Origin: Collimonas sp. OK307
GTDB lineage: Bacteria > Pseudomonadota > Gammaproteobacteria > Burkholderiales > Burkholderiaceae_D
Assembly (NCBI RefSeq): GCF_900113705.1
Contig: NZ_FOQI01000011.1
Span: 114,319 to 178,318, forward strand
Reading direction: 5' to 3'
DNA: 64,000 bases
In this document: one piece after another, positions 44,637 through 53,709 of the stretch
Position numbering within the stretch: the first letter of the stretch is position 1
Layout: the number at the start of each line of letters is the position of its first letter
Translations under genes and position numbers: made by a program
The notes under the pieces: model-generated
Told to the model about the DNA's origin: nothing
The model's input: the letters and a program-made list of their open reading frames with translations, nothing else
Databases searched by the model: none

Positions 44637-45785
44637 ATGAACGTTTTCTGGTTTATCCCTACCCACGGCGACAGTCGTTATCTAGGCACCTCCCAGGGCG
44701 CGCGCCCGGTCAATTTCGATTACATGAAGCAGATCGCGGTAGCTGCCGATACCCTCGGTTATGACGGCGTATTGCTGCCGACAGGACGCTCTTGCGAAGA
44801 TGCCTGGGTGGTTGCATCGAGCTTGCTCGGCTTCACCCAGCGTCTCAAATTCCTGGTGGCGATCCGGCCGGGCTTGAGCACGCCAGGCCTGGCGATCCGG
44901 ATGGCGTCGACTTTCGATCGTTTGTCCAATGGACGCTTGCTGATCAACGTCGTTACCGGCGGCGACCAGGCCGAGCTGGAAGCCGACGGCTTGTTCGCCG
45001 AACATGCCGAGCGTTATGAAATTTCTTCGGAATTCCTGAAGGTATGGCGTGGCGCTTTGTCCGGCGAAGGCGGCGAATCGGGTTACAACTTCATCGGCAA
45101 GCACATCAAGGTCAAGGGCGCAAAGACACTTTATCCGCCGGTACAGAAACCGTATCCGCCTTTATATTTCGGTGGATCCTCGGAGCCGGCGCATGAACTG
45201 GCAGCGGAGCAGGTTGATGTCTACCTGACCTGGGGCGAACCGCCGGCCGCGGTGGCTGAAAAGATTGCCGATATTCGCGCACGCGCCGCCAAACACGGGC
45301 GCACTGTGCGCTTCGGGATTCGCTTGCATGTGATCGTGCGGGAAACCAATCAGGCAGCATGGGCCGCAGCAGAAGAACTGATCAGCCATGTCGATGACGA
45401 TGTCATTGCCCGGGCGCAGGCAGCATTTTCCAAAATGGATTCAGAAGGACAACGGCGCATGGCGGCTTTGCACGGCGGCCGTCGCGATAAGTTGGAAGTG
45501 TCGCCAAACCTGTGGGCCGGCGTTGGCCTGGTACGCGGCGGCGCCGGCACTGCGCTGGTTGGCGATGCGGAAACCGTGGCTGAACGGATGCAGGAATATG
45601 AGGCGCTGGGCATAGACACATTCATTCTATCGGGCTATCCGCACCTGGAAGAATCTTACCGTTTTGCCGAACTGGTTTTCCCGTTATTGGGCAAAGGACG
45701 TGCAGCTACCGGGGAGCAAGCGTTGACGGGGCCATTTGGCGAAGTGATTGCCAACGGCTTGCTGCCGAAAGCATCGCAAAGTTGA
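44637..45785 (+). CDS. ssuD: FMNH2-dependent alkanesulfonate monooxygenase SsuD
   Basis: The 382-residue enzyme is a class C flavin monooxygenase of the bacterial luciferase fold. It begins [16 protein letters not shown] and contains [14 protein letters not shown] (about residues 42-55), [15 protein letters not shown] and [19 protein letters not shown] [14 protein letters not shown]. It releases sulfite from alkanesulfonates using FMNH2 from SsuE and oxygen. Length matches E. coli SsuD (381). It sits between the binding proteins and the permease in the usual ssu order. Confidence 0.95.
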   Translation: MNVFWFIPTHGDSRYLGTSQGARPVNFDYMKQIAVAADTLGYDGVLLPTGRSCEDAWVVASSLLGFTQRLKFLVAIRPGLSTPGLAIRMASTFDRLSNGRLLINVVTGGDQAELEADGLFAEHAERYEISSEFLKVWRGALSGEGGESGYNFIGKHIKVKGAKTLYPPVQKPYPPLYFGGSSEPAHELAAEQVDVYLTWGEPPAAVAEKIADIRARAAKHGRTVRFGIRLHVIVRETNQAAWAAAEELISHVDDDVIARAQAAFSKMDSEGQRRMAALHGGRRDKLEVSPNLWAGVGLVRGGAGTALVGDAETVAERMQEYEALGIDTFILSGYPHLEESYRFAELVFPLLGKGRAATGEQALTGPFGEVIANGLLPKASQS

Positions 45786-45795
45786 AGGAATCGAT

Positions 45796-46650
45796 ATGAG
45801 CGCAATCATTACAGCGGCAGACACGGCGCACGGCAGTCGCCCTGCAGGGCAGGCAGCGGATCTGGCGGTAAATCGGCGGGTGAAGGTGATGCAGATCTGG
45901 AAAGAGCGCCTGTTGCCGTGGCTGTTGCCAGTGGCGCTGATTTTGGCCTGGGAGTTTGCCGCCAAGGTCGGCTGGCTGTCGAGCCGGATCTTGCCAGAGC
46001 CTTGGGCGGTGGCGCGGGCCGCGTGGTCACTGGCGCTATCCGGCGAACTGTGGACGCATGTGCGGATCAGCGCCTGGCGTGCGATTTCCGGATTTGCGGT
46101 GGGTGGAGGCCTGGGCTTGTTGCTGGGTTTGCTGACGGGGACGTTCAAGCAAGCGGAAACCCTGCTCGATACCAGTATCCAGATGATCCGCAATATTCCG
46201 GCGCTGGCCTTGATCCCTTTGGTGATCTTGTGGTTCGGCATCGATGAATCGTCAAAGCTGTTCCTGGTCTCGATAGGCGTATTTTTCCCGGTGTACCTGA
46301 ATACCTTCCATGGCATCCGCTCGGTAGACAAAGGTTTGATCGAGATGGCGAAGAGTTACGGCTTGTCCGACTGGCCCTTGTACCGTGACGTGATCTTGCC
46401 GGGTGCGTTGCCGTCGATATTGGTCGGTGTGCGTTTCGCACTGGGCCTGGTGTGGGTTCTGTTGATCGTTGCCGAAACCATCTCGGCACAGGCGGGTATA
46501 GGCTACATGACCATGAATGCGCGTGAGTTCCTGCAAACCGATGTGGTGCTGGTGGGCATTTTGCTCTACGCCTTGCTAGGCAAGCTGGCCGATATCCTGG
46601 CGCGCCTCCTGGAGCGTTACTGGCTGCGCTGGCATCCGGGTTATCAGTAA
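45796..46650 (+). CDS. ssuC: Sulfonate ABC transporter permease SsuC
   Basis: The 284-residue protein has six membrane segments and the BPD_transp_1 coupling motif EMAKSYGLSDWPLYRDVILPGALPS-like EAA loop (about residues 193-218). It is the inner membrane channel of the sulfonate importer. The start at 45796 follows GAAGGA by seven bases; an ATG at 45748 would overlap ssuD. The N-terminal extension of about 40 residues (polar, Ala-rich) precedes the first segment. Confidence 0.93.
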   Translation: MSAIITAADTAHGSRPAGQAADLAVNRRVKVMQIWKERLLPWLLPVALILAWEFAAKVGWLSSRILPEPWAVARAAWSLALSGELWTHVRISAWRAISGFAVGGGLGLLLGLLTGTFKQAETLLDTSIQMIRNIPALALIPLVILWFGIDESSKLFLVSIGVFFPVYLNTFHGIRSVDKGLIEMAKSYGLSDWPLYRDVILPGALPSILVGVRFALGLVWVLLIVAETISAQAGIGYMTMNAREFLQTDVVLVGILLYALLGKLADILARLLERYWLRWHPGYQ

Positions 46651-46689
46651 GCAGGCCGTAAATAAAATTTATCCAAGGTGGGTGCGAAG

Positions 46690-47526
46690 ATGCAAATTGA
46701 TCCTGTTGAAAATGCCGAAGTCAACGCTGCAGTCCAGCTTAATGCCGGGCGTGGCATCGGCATTCGAGTGCGCTCGGTATCCAAATCCTATGCCGGTCGG
46801 GAGGTATTGAAGACGCTCAATGTCGAGATCGCAGCCGGTGAATTCGTCGCCATCGTAGGCCGTAGCGGCTGCGGTAAAAGCACATTGCTGCGCTTGATAG
46901 CGGGGCTGGAACAGCCGAGCAACGGCAGCATCGGCTTTGGCGCCCGTGACGATAAACCTGAAATCCGCATCATGTTCCAGGATTCGCGGTTGTTGCCGTG
47001 GAAGCGTGTATTGAACAATGTCGGCCTGGGTTTGCCACGCGCTTCCCTGGCTTCGATTCGCGCATTGACCCAGGTCGGCCTTGAAGACCGTGCCAGCGAG
47101 TGGCCGGCGGTGTTGTCCGGCGGGCAGCGGCAACGGGTAGCGCTGGCGCGGGCGCTGGTGCATGACCCGGAACTGCTGTTGCTGGACGAACCGCTGGGTG
47201 CGCTGGATGCGTTGACCCGTATCGAAATGCAGCAATTGATCGAATCGTTATGGAAGGAGCGCGGGTTTACCGCCGTGCTGGTGACGCATGATGTGCAAGA
47301 GGCGATTGCCCTGGCAGATCGCGTGCTGTTGATTGAAGACGGTGAAATCACGCTGGATGAACGTATCAGCCTGCCGCGTCCGCGGGCTCGCGGCAACCTG
47401 GCTTTTGCGCAGCTGGAAGAACGGATCCTGGCGCGCGTACTGAAACATCCGGCGCCGCAGCTTGATTCGGCGTTGGGTGATATCTCGCTGCAACGGACGG
47501 TAAGCCAGGTTGGCTGGGCTATCTGA
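46690..47526 (+). CDS. ssuB: Sulfonate ABC transporter ATPase SsuB
   Basis: The 278-residue ATPase has Walker [10 protein letters not shown] (about residues 56-64), the signature [15 protein letters not shown] and Walker [14 protein letters not shown], with VTHDVQEA carrying the switch histidine. It powers the SsuC channel. ATG 46690 is preferred, with AAGGTGG upstream; GTG 46678 is also in frame. A tandem ATTTTGATGT repeat follows the gene. Confidence 0.93.
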   Translation: MQIDPVENAEVNAAVQLNAGRGIGIRVRSVSKSYAGREVLKTLNVEIAAGEFVAIVGRSGCGKSTLLRLIAGLEQPSNGSIGFGARDDKPEIRIMFQDSRLLPWKRVLNNVGLGLPRASLASIRALTQVGLEDRASEWPAVLSGGQRQRVALARALVHDPELLLLDEPLGALDALTRIEMQQLIESLWKERGFTAVLVTHDVQEAIALADRVLLIEDGEITLDERISLPRPRARGNLAFAQLEERILARVLKHPAPQLDSALGDISLQRTVSQVGWAI

Positions 47527-47547
47527 TCCGGGTGCAATTCTGAAGTT

Positions 47548-47568
47548 ATTTTGATGTCATTTTGATGT
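47548..47568 (+). repeat. Tandem ATTTTGATGT repeat before the first Mop gene
   Basis: The 10-base word occurs at 47548-47557 and 47559-47568, 11 bases apart, 25 bases before the start codon. It may be a binding site or a chance duplication. Confidence 0.5.
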
Positions 47569-47592
47569 AACCGTATCACCAAAGGAGAAACC

Positions 47593-47808
47593 ATGAGCAT
47601 CCAGGCAATTAACGTCCGCAACCAGTTCCGCGGCAGGATCCAGAGCATTACCGAGGATGAGGTGTTATCCGCGCTCGACATCGAAACCCCGTCCGGCATC
47701 GTCTCCTCAGTCATCACCACCCGTTCGGTACGCGATCTGGGACTGGTGGTCGGATCGGAAGTGGTGGCGCTGGTAAAGGCCACTGAAGTATCGATCGCCA
47801 AACTGTAA
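47593..47808 (+). CDS. ssuF: Molybdopterin-binding-like (TOBE/Mop) protein, first copy
   Basis: The 71-residue protein is one Mop/TOBE domain (IQAINVRNQFRGRIQSI at the start, SEVVALVKATEVSIAKL at the end). In other bacteria such domains bind molybdate or act as oligomeric molybdenum pools. A gene of this kind, ssuF, ends the ssu operon of Pseudomonas putida and is needed for use of organosulfur compounds, hence the symbol. AAAGGAG precedes the ATG. The next gene is a close copy: 53 of 71 residues are the same. Confidence 0.85.
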   Translation: MSIQAINVRNQFRGRIQSITEDEVLSALDIETPSGIVSSVITTRSVRDLGLVVGSEVVALVKATEVSIAKL

Positions 47809-47869
47809 TTTCTTTCGCACTCATCAATTTCATTCATAAATTTCATTCGCATCTTTTCAGGAAAAAATC

Positions 47870-48085
47870 ATGACTATCCAAGCTATCAATGTACGTAATC
47901 AGTTCAAGGGCAAGATCAAGGCAATCATCGAAGGCACCGTGGTGTCGGAAGTCGATGTCGAGACACCGGCCGGCATCGTCACTTCGGTAATCACTACCCG
48001 GTCGGTCAAGGACCTGGGACTGGTGATCGGCACCGAAGTGGTGGCGTTGGTCAAAGCCACCGAAGTATCGATTGCGAAGATCTGA
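47870..48085 (+). CDS. Molybdopterin-binding-like (TOBE/Mop) protein, second copy
   Basis: This 71-residue protein has the same length as the gene just upstream and matches it at 53 of 71 positions by my count. Differences are mostly conservative (Arg/Lys, Ser/Thr, Val/Ile), so the two were probably made by a local duplication. Mop proteins assemble into hexamers, so the pair could form mixed rings. It starts 61 bases after the first copy's stop, with AGGAA upstream. Confidence 0.85.
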   Translation: MTIQAINVRNQFKGKIKAIIEGTVVSEVDVETPAGIVTSVITTRSVKDLGLVIGTEVVALVKATEVSIAKI

Positions 48086-48124
48086 GTATCTTCCTTCCGA
48101 CTATTGATAATATCGAGATAAGCC

Positions 48125-49033
48125 ATGTCCTTTCCCGCTCTGGAGCAGTATCTGGCCCGCTTGAACGGCGCCAGGGATGACCCGAATCACGACGAACCCC
48201 GTAGCGATTGCCGGGTCTGGCTGGATGGCGACGGACGTGCGCAGGGGCGTTATTTCAATACCACGCTGACCAGCGTATTCCAGCCTTTGCGCCGGATCGA
48301 AACCGGAGCGGGCAAGGGCGCCATCATCGGGCACGAGGGTTTCGCCCACAGTTATTCGGCCAGCGACAACGGCCTGTATCTGTGGAAATTGCTGGATCAT
48401 GCGGCCAGCGACGACGAATCGATCGAGCTGGATCGTCTGTGCCGCATGCTACATTCGATCAATTTCTATCGGCAGGAAGAAGCTGTGGCTGGCGATTTGT
48501 ACCTGAGCGTGCACGCACGTTTGCTGGCGGCGGTTGACAGTAATCATGGCATGGCGTTTCGGCGCATCCTGAACTTGCTCGGCCTGCCGCATGACAGGAT
48601 AGTGTTGCAGCTGCCAACCATTACTGAAAACCAGGGCTGGCTGCTAAACTATGTACTGGACAATTACCGGCGCAATCGTTTCCGGCTGGCGGTAAATGCC
48701 GACGACGTGGCGCAAGCGGCGACCTTGCTGGAACGGGTGAAGCCGGATGTGATCAAGATCGATGCGCGCGGCGTCACGCATGATGAGCAGACTACGCGTT
48801 TGCTGGAAAATTGCGCGACGCGTGGAATCCGGGTGATTTTCAAGCGTCTTGAAAAGGCGCGCGATCTGGAGGTGCTGCAGCAACTGGCAAGGATTAGTGC
48901 CCATCCCTTGCATGCGCAAGGTTTTTTGTGGGATCTGCCGCAGGCGGCGCTGCATGCATTTGCCGATTCCGCACCGTTGCGGCAAGATGGGCAGCAAGAT
49001 GATACGTCGACAGAGACACTTGATAGAAATTAA
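48125..49033 (+). CDS. Degenerate EAL-domain protein
   Basis: The 302-residue protein has the overall EAL phosphodiesterase outline, but key motifs are changed. The EAL motif is seen as HEGF (Glu at about residue 71), the Asn motif as LSVHARLL, and the DDFG motif as NADD. The IKID motif (VIKIDARG) is retained. This pattern suggests no c-di-GMP hydrolysis and perhaps a c-di-GMP or protein binding role. It follows the Mop genes by 39 bases and precedes the hydrolase by 2, so it is in the sulfonate operon or close to it. Confidence 0.8.
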   Translation: MSFPALEQYLARLNGARDDPNHDEPRSDCRVWLDGDGRAQGRYFNTTLTSVFQPLRRIETGAGKGAIIGHEGFAHSYSASDNGLYLWKLLDHAASDDESIELDRLCRMLHSINFYRQEEAVAGDLYLSVHARLLAAVDSNHGMAFRRILNLLGLPHDRIVLQLPTITENQGWLLNYVLDNYRRNRFRLAVNADDVAQAATLLERVKPDVIKIDARGVTHDEQTTRLLENCATRGIRVIFKRLEKARDLEVLQQLARISAHPLHAQGFLWDLPQAALHAFADSAPLRQDGQQDDTSTETLDRN

Positions 49034-49035
49034 AC

Positions 49036-49572
49036 ATGACTACGCTCTCATCGTTTCGCGTGCTGGTAGTGCCGGGGCTGTATAACAGCGGCCCGCTGCA
49101 TTGGCAATCGCGATGGCAGCGGCTGTATCCAAGCTTTGAACGGGTTGAGCAAACGCACTGGGATGCACCGATGCTGGAAGTCTGGTCGGAGCGTATGCAA
49201 CAGCAGTTGCGCCAGTCAGAGCAACCCACTTTAGCGATCGCCCACAGCTTCGGTTGCTTGACTACGGTACACAGCGCCTTAAGCGAGATTCCGAATCTGG
49301 CCGGTGCCTTGCTGGTGGCGCCGGCCGATCCGGATAAATTCGATGTCAGTGCGGCGGTGAACGGACGCTTGCTGATACCTTCGATCGTGGTCGGCAGCCT
49401 CAACGATCCGTGGATGGAGAGCCGGCGCGCCCGCCACTGGGCGCAAGTCTGGGGCGCGGAATTCATCGATGCCGGCGCGCTTGGACATATCAATGCCGAA
49501 TCCAATCTGGGCGATTGGCTGTACGGCCAGTCTCTATTGCAGAGTCTGGTGGGGCAGGTGGCACTGGCGTAA
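49036..49572 (+). CDS. RBBP9/YdeN-family alpha/beta hydrolase
   Basis: The 178-residue protein has the compact alpha/beta hydrolase form of RBBP9/YdeN. The nucleophile is Ser 71 in AHSFG, the acid Asp 124 in SLNDPW, and the base His 151 in LGHINAES; the family stretch VVPGLYNSGPLHWQ is at the N-terminus. Its substrate is unknown. It starts two bases after the EAL-type gene and is the last gene of the plus-strand block. Confidence 0.87.
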   Translation: MTTLSSFRVLVVPGLYNSGPLHWQSRWQRLYPSFERVEQTHWDAPMLEVWSERMQQQLRQSEQPTLAIAHSFGCLTTVHSALSEIPNLAGALLVAPADPDKFDVSAAVNGRLLIPSIVVGSLNDPWMESRRARHWAQVWGAEFIDAGALGHINAESNLGDWLYGQSLLQSLVGQVALA

Positions 49573-49633
49573 TTGCGCGCAGCAACTTCATTAGCGCCAT
49601 CTCCCGCATCTTCAGTGGTGTTGAACGTCGCCT

Positions 49634-51865
49634 TTACCAGACATGGCTGTAACTTACTTTCAGCACCGTTCCCGGGGCCGGCAGGCGGCTGGTATTGTTA
49701 CTATTTCTCATCAGCTGGCTGTATAGCGGATAGTAATAACGGTTGAGCAGGTTTTCGACACCGCCGCTAATCGTATCTTTTTTGCTAAGCTGGTAACGGC
49801 TGATGAGATCAAGCGTCGTATAGCTGCTGACTGCCCTGCGGCCAAAGCTGTTCTGGCCGTTCAGGCGATAATCCCGTGCCGCAAAATAGGTGGCCTGTAA
49901 ACGATTGCTCCAGCGGCTGTTCGGTTTGTATTGAATATAACTGGTCAGTTTCAGCGGCGGGATGCGATAACCTGTCATGACCTGATCGCTGACAGCGTTT
50001 TGCGGCAGCTCGCGACCGCGCATCCAGGTCATGGTGCCACCCGCACCCCACACGGAATCATCAGGTAAATAATCCAGGCTGCCTTCGACCCCCAGGATTT
50101 TTTCGCTGGTACGCGTCAAGATCAGACCATTGTTGAAGCTTTGTACGTCGCCCAGCTTCGAGGTAGTGTAAAACACCGCCAGCGATGTCAGTATATTATC
50201 AAATGCACCACGCCAGCCCAACTCATAATTGTTGGTTGTCACAGGCTCGAGATTGGACGACGCGATGTCGAAACGTGGCGTGGCATTCCTGATCTGCAGG
50301 CCGATATCCGGCAGCTGGAAGCCCTGGCTGAACGAAGCATAGAATTCCTGCTGTTTGACCGGTGAATACGTAGCGCCGACGTTCAGCAACCACGAGCCGT
50401 AACTGACTGAACCGCCTTTGACCGCTTGCGGATTCGCTATGCGGTATTGAGACAACGGGATGAAGTCGTTGAAGCGGGCACTCGCGTGTTCATATCGCGC
50501 GCCGCCTTCCACCGACCATTGCTGGTTGAACTTGTGCTGCAACTGACCGAAGGCGCCAATGCTGCGGGTGGTTAGCGACGGCATGTAGGTCAGGGTACCG
50601 ATCTTGTTAAAGACCAGGCCACCGCTGGCGTCGTAGGCTGCCGGATCGAAAATGTTGGTCGGCATGTCGCTGCGTTCCTGGTTAAAGTCCATGCCCCAGG
50701 TCAGTTGGGTTTTCTTGTCCTCAGTCAAAGGCGTCTTGAGCGTCACACGGCTGCCAAGCACGCTGGTGTTCTGCATCACTTGATCCACATTGTTGCCGCG
50801 GGTCGCTACTGCGCGTGCATCGAATGGCGGGAAGCGCGTGAAAAAATCGCGATAATAAAGTTGGGCGGAGAGCGTACTTCCAAAAAAATCCTGATGCTGA
50901 TAATCGGCGCTTAGCAAGGTGTTCCTGATCTGGTTTTGATCCGCCAGTTGCAAGCCTTTGATGGCGTACGCAGTCGCTGTTCCCGCGGTTAGTTTAGCAA
51001 CCGCAGGATCGGACCCGTAGTCGGTATCCTGCCTGGCGTCGTAGTGGCTCGCTGCAAATTGCAGTCGCTGGTCGCGATCGATGCGCATGCCGATTTTTCC
51101 GCCGATGCTATAAGCATTGCTATCGAACATATCGCCCTGGCTTGGTTCCGGCGCCAGGCGATTTCCGCGGCCATCGTAAGAGCCGCCGCTATGCTGCATG
51201 TCGATATCGAGTGCGTAATCGATGACGCCATTGCTACCCGAAAGATAGTGCTGAACCTGTCCACCCAGCCCGTCTTTGCCTACCCGGGATAGCGGCGATG
51301 TCGCTGAAAATGTGGTCTCGGCGTAGGGCTCGCCGCCGGCCGGGCGGGTGGTCACGTAGATAATGCCGCCGGTCGCACCGCTGCCGTAAATGGCGCTGCT
51401 GCCCCGCAGAACTTCGACTTGTTGAATACTGGCAGGATTGATACTAGCCAGATTTCGCGCGGAGTCTCGATTTGTATTGAGCGGGATGCCATCTACCAGC
51501 ACCAGCATATTCCGGCCGCGCAGCGTTTGCCCGAAATCACTGACGGTGTGGCTTGAGTCCGCCATGCCCGGTATGATTTTGCTCAACAGCGTGGCGAAAC
51601 TGCCGGAGCCCTGGCGTAGCTCCTCCAACTCTTCATGCTCGATTACGTTGATCTGGCGCGTCGGGCGCATCAAATCGCTCTTTGTCCGTTGGGTGGTGAC
51701 ATCCAGTGCTGTCAATTCATGCTCTGTTGTCGATGTAGATTGGCGTTTTGTATCGGAACCGATTTTTCTCTGTTCGGATTCGGGTGGCGTTTGAGAGCAT
51801 GCGGGAGGCGCTGAAAATGCTAGTGAAAGTGCACTTGCCAATACGGAAAAGCGAAATTGCGACAT
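49634..51865 (-). CDS. TonB-dependent siderophore receptor
   Basis: The 743-residue outer membrane protein has a signal peptide (SVLASALSLAFSAPPACSQ), a plug domain (about residues 60-185, with LRGRNMLVLVDGIPLN and VEVLRGSSAIYGSGATGGII), and a 22-strand barrel that ends in SYSHVW with the terminal aromatic residue. Following the sbn genes on the same strand, it is the likely receptor for ferric staphyloferrin B. No separate TonB, ABC importer or reductase genes are in the window. AAGGGA lies before the ATG. Confidence 0.92.
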   Translation of the reverse strand: MSQFRFSVLASALSLAFSAPPACSQTPPESEQRKIGSDTKRQSTSTTEHELTALDVTTQRTKSDLMRPTRQINVIEHEELEELRQGSGSFATLLSKIIPGMADSSHTVSDFGQTLRGRNMLVLVDGIPLNTNRDSARNLASINPASIQQVEVLRGSSAIYGSGATGGIIYVTTRPAGGEPYAETTFSATSPLSRVGKDGLGGQVQHYLSGSNGVIDYALDIDMQHSGGSYDGRGNRLAPEPSQGDMFDSNAYSIGGKIGMRIDRDQRLQFAASHYDARQDTDYGSDPAVAKLTAGTATAYAIKGLQLADQNQIRNTLLSADYQHQDFFGSTLSAQLYYRDFFTRFPPFDARAVATRGNNVDQVMQNTSVLGSRVTLKTPLTEDKKTQLTWGMDFNQERSDMPTNIFDPAAYDASGGLVFNKIGTLTYMPSLTTRSIGAFGQLQHKFNQQWSVEGGARYEHASARFNDFIPLSQYRIANPQAVKGGSVSYGSWLLNVGATYSPVKQQEFYASFSQGFQLPDIGLQIRNATPRFDIASSNLEPVTTNNYELGWRGAFDNILTSLAVFYTTSKLGDVQSFNNGLILTRTSEKILGVEGSLDYLPDDSVWGAGGTMTWMRGRELPQNAVSDQVMTGYRIPPLKLTSYIQYKPNSRWSNRLQATYFAARDYRLNGQNSFGRRAVSSYTTLDLISRYQLSKKDTISGGVENLLNRYYYPLYSQLMRNSNNTSRLPAPGTVLKVSYSHVW

Positions 51866-51883
51866 GGATGAATCCCTTATGAA

Positions 51884-51895
51884 GTACGGCCGTAC
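51884..51895. promoter_or_regulatory. 12-bp palindrome before the receptor gene
   Basis: GTACGGCCGTAC is a perfect palindrome just upstream of the receptor's ribosome site. It may be an operator or a chance site. Confidence 0.4.
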
Positions 51896-51964
51896 AAACC
51901 AATATGCTGCGCAATAACGCTTAACCTGATTGCTGTATGGCCAGTGAAATGAAAATGTTTAAAC

Positions 51965-51982
51965 CGGCAAAGCTGGCAAAGC
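51965..51982. repeat. Tandem GGCAAAGCT repeat
   Basis: Two exact, adjacent copies of a 9-base word lie in the 121-bp spacer between the SbnI-like gene and the receptor gene. Confidence 0.5.
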
Positions 51983-51986
51983 TGAC

Positions 51987-52454
51987 TTAGGGGTGCCGAT
52001 GCTCTCCTGGAACCTGTTCCGGAACGGCTTGAGTGAGAAACGACAGCGAAATACTGCAGGTCGGTGGCGGCGATTGGAAGCTGTGGCGGGTGGTTTTCGG
52101 CGGGTACAGCTCGCCGCTTCTGGCGCGCCGCACGATCTCCCGCGGTGTACCCACATAGCCCTGACGGGTTGCACTGACTTCGACCTGCGCGTAGTCGAGC
52201 AGCAGGCACGGTACAAGCGCCAGTTTAAGACGGCGCGCAGCCTCAAGCCGATGATGGCCATCCATCACTGCCAGGCTGTGTCGTTCCAGCGCGACCGGGA
52301 CGCGCCAAAGTCGCTCGCGCAGGATCGTATCGGCCAGGAACAGTGCGTGTTCTGGATAGTGCTGTTCGTTAGGGCGAATCTGATCAAGCCGGACAAAATG
52401 GATGGCCTGCTGTGACGGCTGTAGTAGTGTGCCCGATGTGTCGAGTCTATTCAT
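51987..52454 (-). CDS. sbnI: ParB/Srx-domain protein, SbnI-like
   Basis: The 155-residue protein has a ParB/sulfiredoxin-type fold (about residues 18-110) with the conserved DGHHR at 65-69 and KTTRH near 120. S. aureus SbnI (254 residues) has this fold at its N-terminus, makes O-phosphoserine (the SbnA substrate) as a free serine kinase, and binds haem to control the operon. Here the C-terminal half is absent, so the kinase-like part may be all that is needed. It overlaps sbnH by 8 bases. The symbol reflects position and fold, not proof. Confidence 0.6.
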   Translation of the reverse strand: MNRLDTSGTLLQPSQQAIHFVRLDQIRPNEQHYPEHALFLADTILRERLWRVPVALERHSLAVMDGHHRLEAARRLKLALVPCLLLDYAQVEVSATRQGYVGTPREIVRRARSGELYPPKTTRHSFQSPPPTCSISLSFLTQAVPEQVPGEHRHP

Positions 52455-53706
52455 GGTCTCGGGTATCCGTTTCAGTATTCAGATACACCCGCTCGGGATG
52501 CAGGTGACTCAAAAAATCGTGATGCGAGATATGCCAGCCGTAGGCGCCGGCCAGCAGGAAGACCACGCAGTCACCCGCGCGCAGCTGGTCGACATGGACA
52601 TCGCGCGCCAGCGTGTCTTTCGGTGTACAAAGTTCGCCGCACAGTGTAATCGGGGCGTTTCGCACAGTCGGACGCGCAAATGGATAAGGCCATGCTTCGC
52701 GCGTCAGCACTGTGAACGGATGATTGTGTTGCCACGATACCGGCAAACGGAAATGGTGCGAGCCGCCGCGCAGAATCGCAAAATGCTTGCCGTGTGTGGT
52801 TTTGACATCGGTCACATCGGCCAGGTAATAGCCGCAATCGGCAGTGATGAAACGACCACACTCGAAGACGATCCGGAAGCGGGGCCGGTGTGTCGCAATG
52901 AGTGCCGCCAGGCCGCCGCAGAAACTTTCCCAGTCGAACTGGGCGTACGGATCGGCATGGTTTTCGCCGTAGTTGACGCCGATCCCGCCACCGACGTTGA
53001 GCCATTCAAACTGCAATTGATAACGCTGTTGCCAGTCTTGCGCCAGCGTCAGGTAATGCGAGAGCACCGCCAGGTGGCTGCGCGCATCCAGGTTGTTGGA
53101 AATTGCATGCAGATGCAAACCCTTGAGTCGGACCCCCGGCAAACTTTGGGCCAGGGCGATCATGGCCGGGATCTGCGCTTCTTCGATGCCGAACTGGGTC
53201 GGCTGGCCGCCCATACGCAGCGTTGCCTTGGCATCTGCCGGCAGTTGTGCCGGATTGACCCGCAGCAGGATGTCAGCGACCTGATTGCGGCGTCGCGCGA
53301 TCCAGTCGAGACGGCGTAATTGATGCTCACTTTCGACGTGAATCAACATGACACGCTGTTCCAGCGCACCTTCCAGTTCAGCGTCGGTCTTGCCAGGGCC
53401 TCCGAAGACTATCGGGACATCGCCGTCGATGGCGCGCACGCTTTCGATCTCGCCCAGCGAGGCGACTTCAAAACCGTCGGTGCGATGCAGCAGGGTTTGC
53501 AGGATCGGGGCGTCGCTATTAGCCTTGATCGCGTAAAACAAACTGCATTGCGGCGGCAGTGCGTGGCGCAGCATTTCGGCGCGCTGGCGCAAATGCGCCA
53601 GATCGTACAAATAGGCGCAAACCTGCCCTATGCGGCTGTCCAGATAGTTGCGCAGGTGTTGGTGTTTGACGGGCTGACTGATGGACTGATTCGGGAGGCG
53701 ATTCAT
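52447..53706 (-). CDS. sbnH: PLP-dependent decarboxylase SbnH
   Basis: The 419-residue enzyme is a fold-type III PLP decarboxylase of the diaminopimelate/ornithine decarboxylase group. Lys 61 in YAIKANSD carries PLP, VGGGIGVNYG holds phosphate, and the CGELCTPKD segment provides the catalytic Cys and Asp. In staphyloferrin B synthesis SbnH decarboxylates citryl-diaminopropionate to citryl-diaminoethane. The gene is three bases from sbnG and overlaps the SbnI-like gene. Confidence 0.9.
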   Translation of the reverse strand: MNRLPNQSISQPVKHQHLRNYLDSRIGQVCAYLYDLAHLRQRAEMLRHALPPQCSLFYAIKANSDAPILQTLLHRTDGFEVASLGEIESVRAIDGDVPIVFGGPGKTDAELEGALEQRVMLIHVESEHQLRRLDWIARRRNQVADILLRVNPAQLPADAKATLRMGGQPTQFGIEEAQIPAMIALAQSLPGVRLKGLHLHAISNNLDARSHLAVLSHYLTLAQDWQQRYQLQFEWLNVGGGIGVNYGENHADPYAQFDWESFCGGLAALIATHRPRFRIVFECGRFITADCGYYLADVTDVKTTHGKHFAILRGGSHHFRLPVSWQHNHPFTVLTREAWPYPFARPTVRNAPITLCGELCTPKDTLARDVHVDQLRAGDCVVFLLAGAYGWHISHHDFLSHLHPERVYLNTETDTRDHE

Positions 53707-53709
53707 TAC

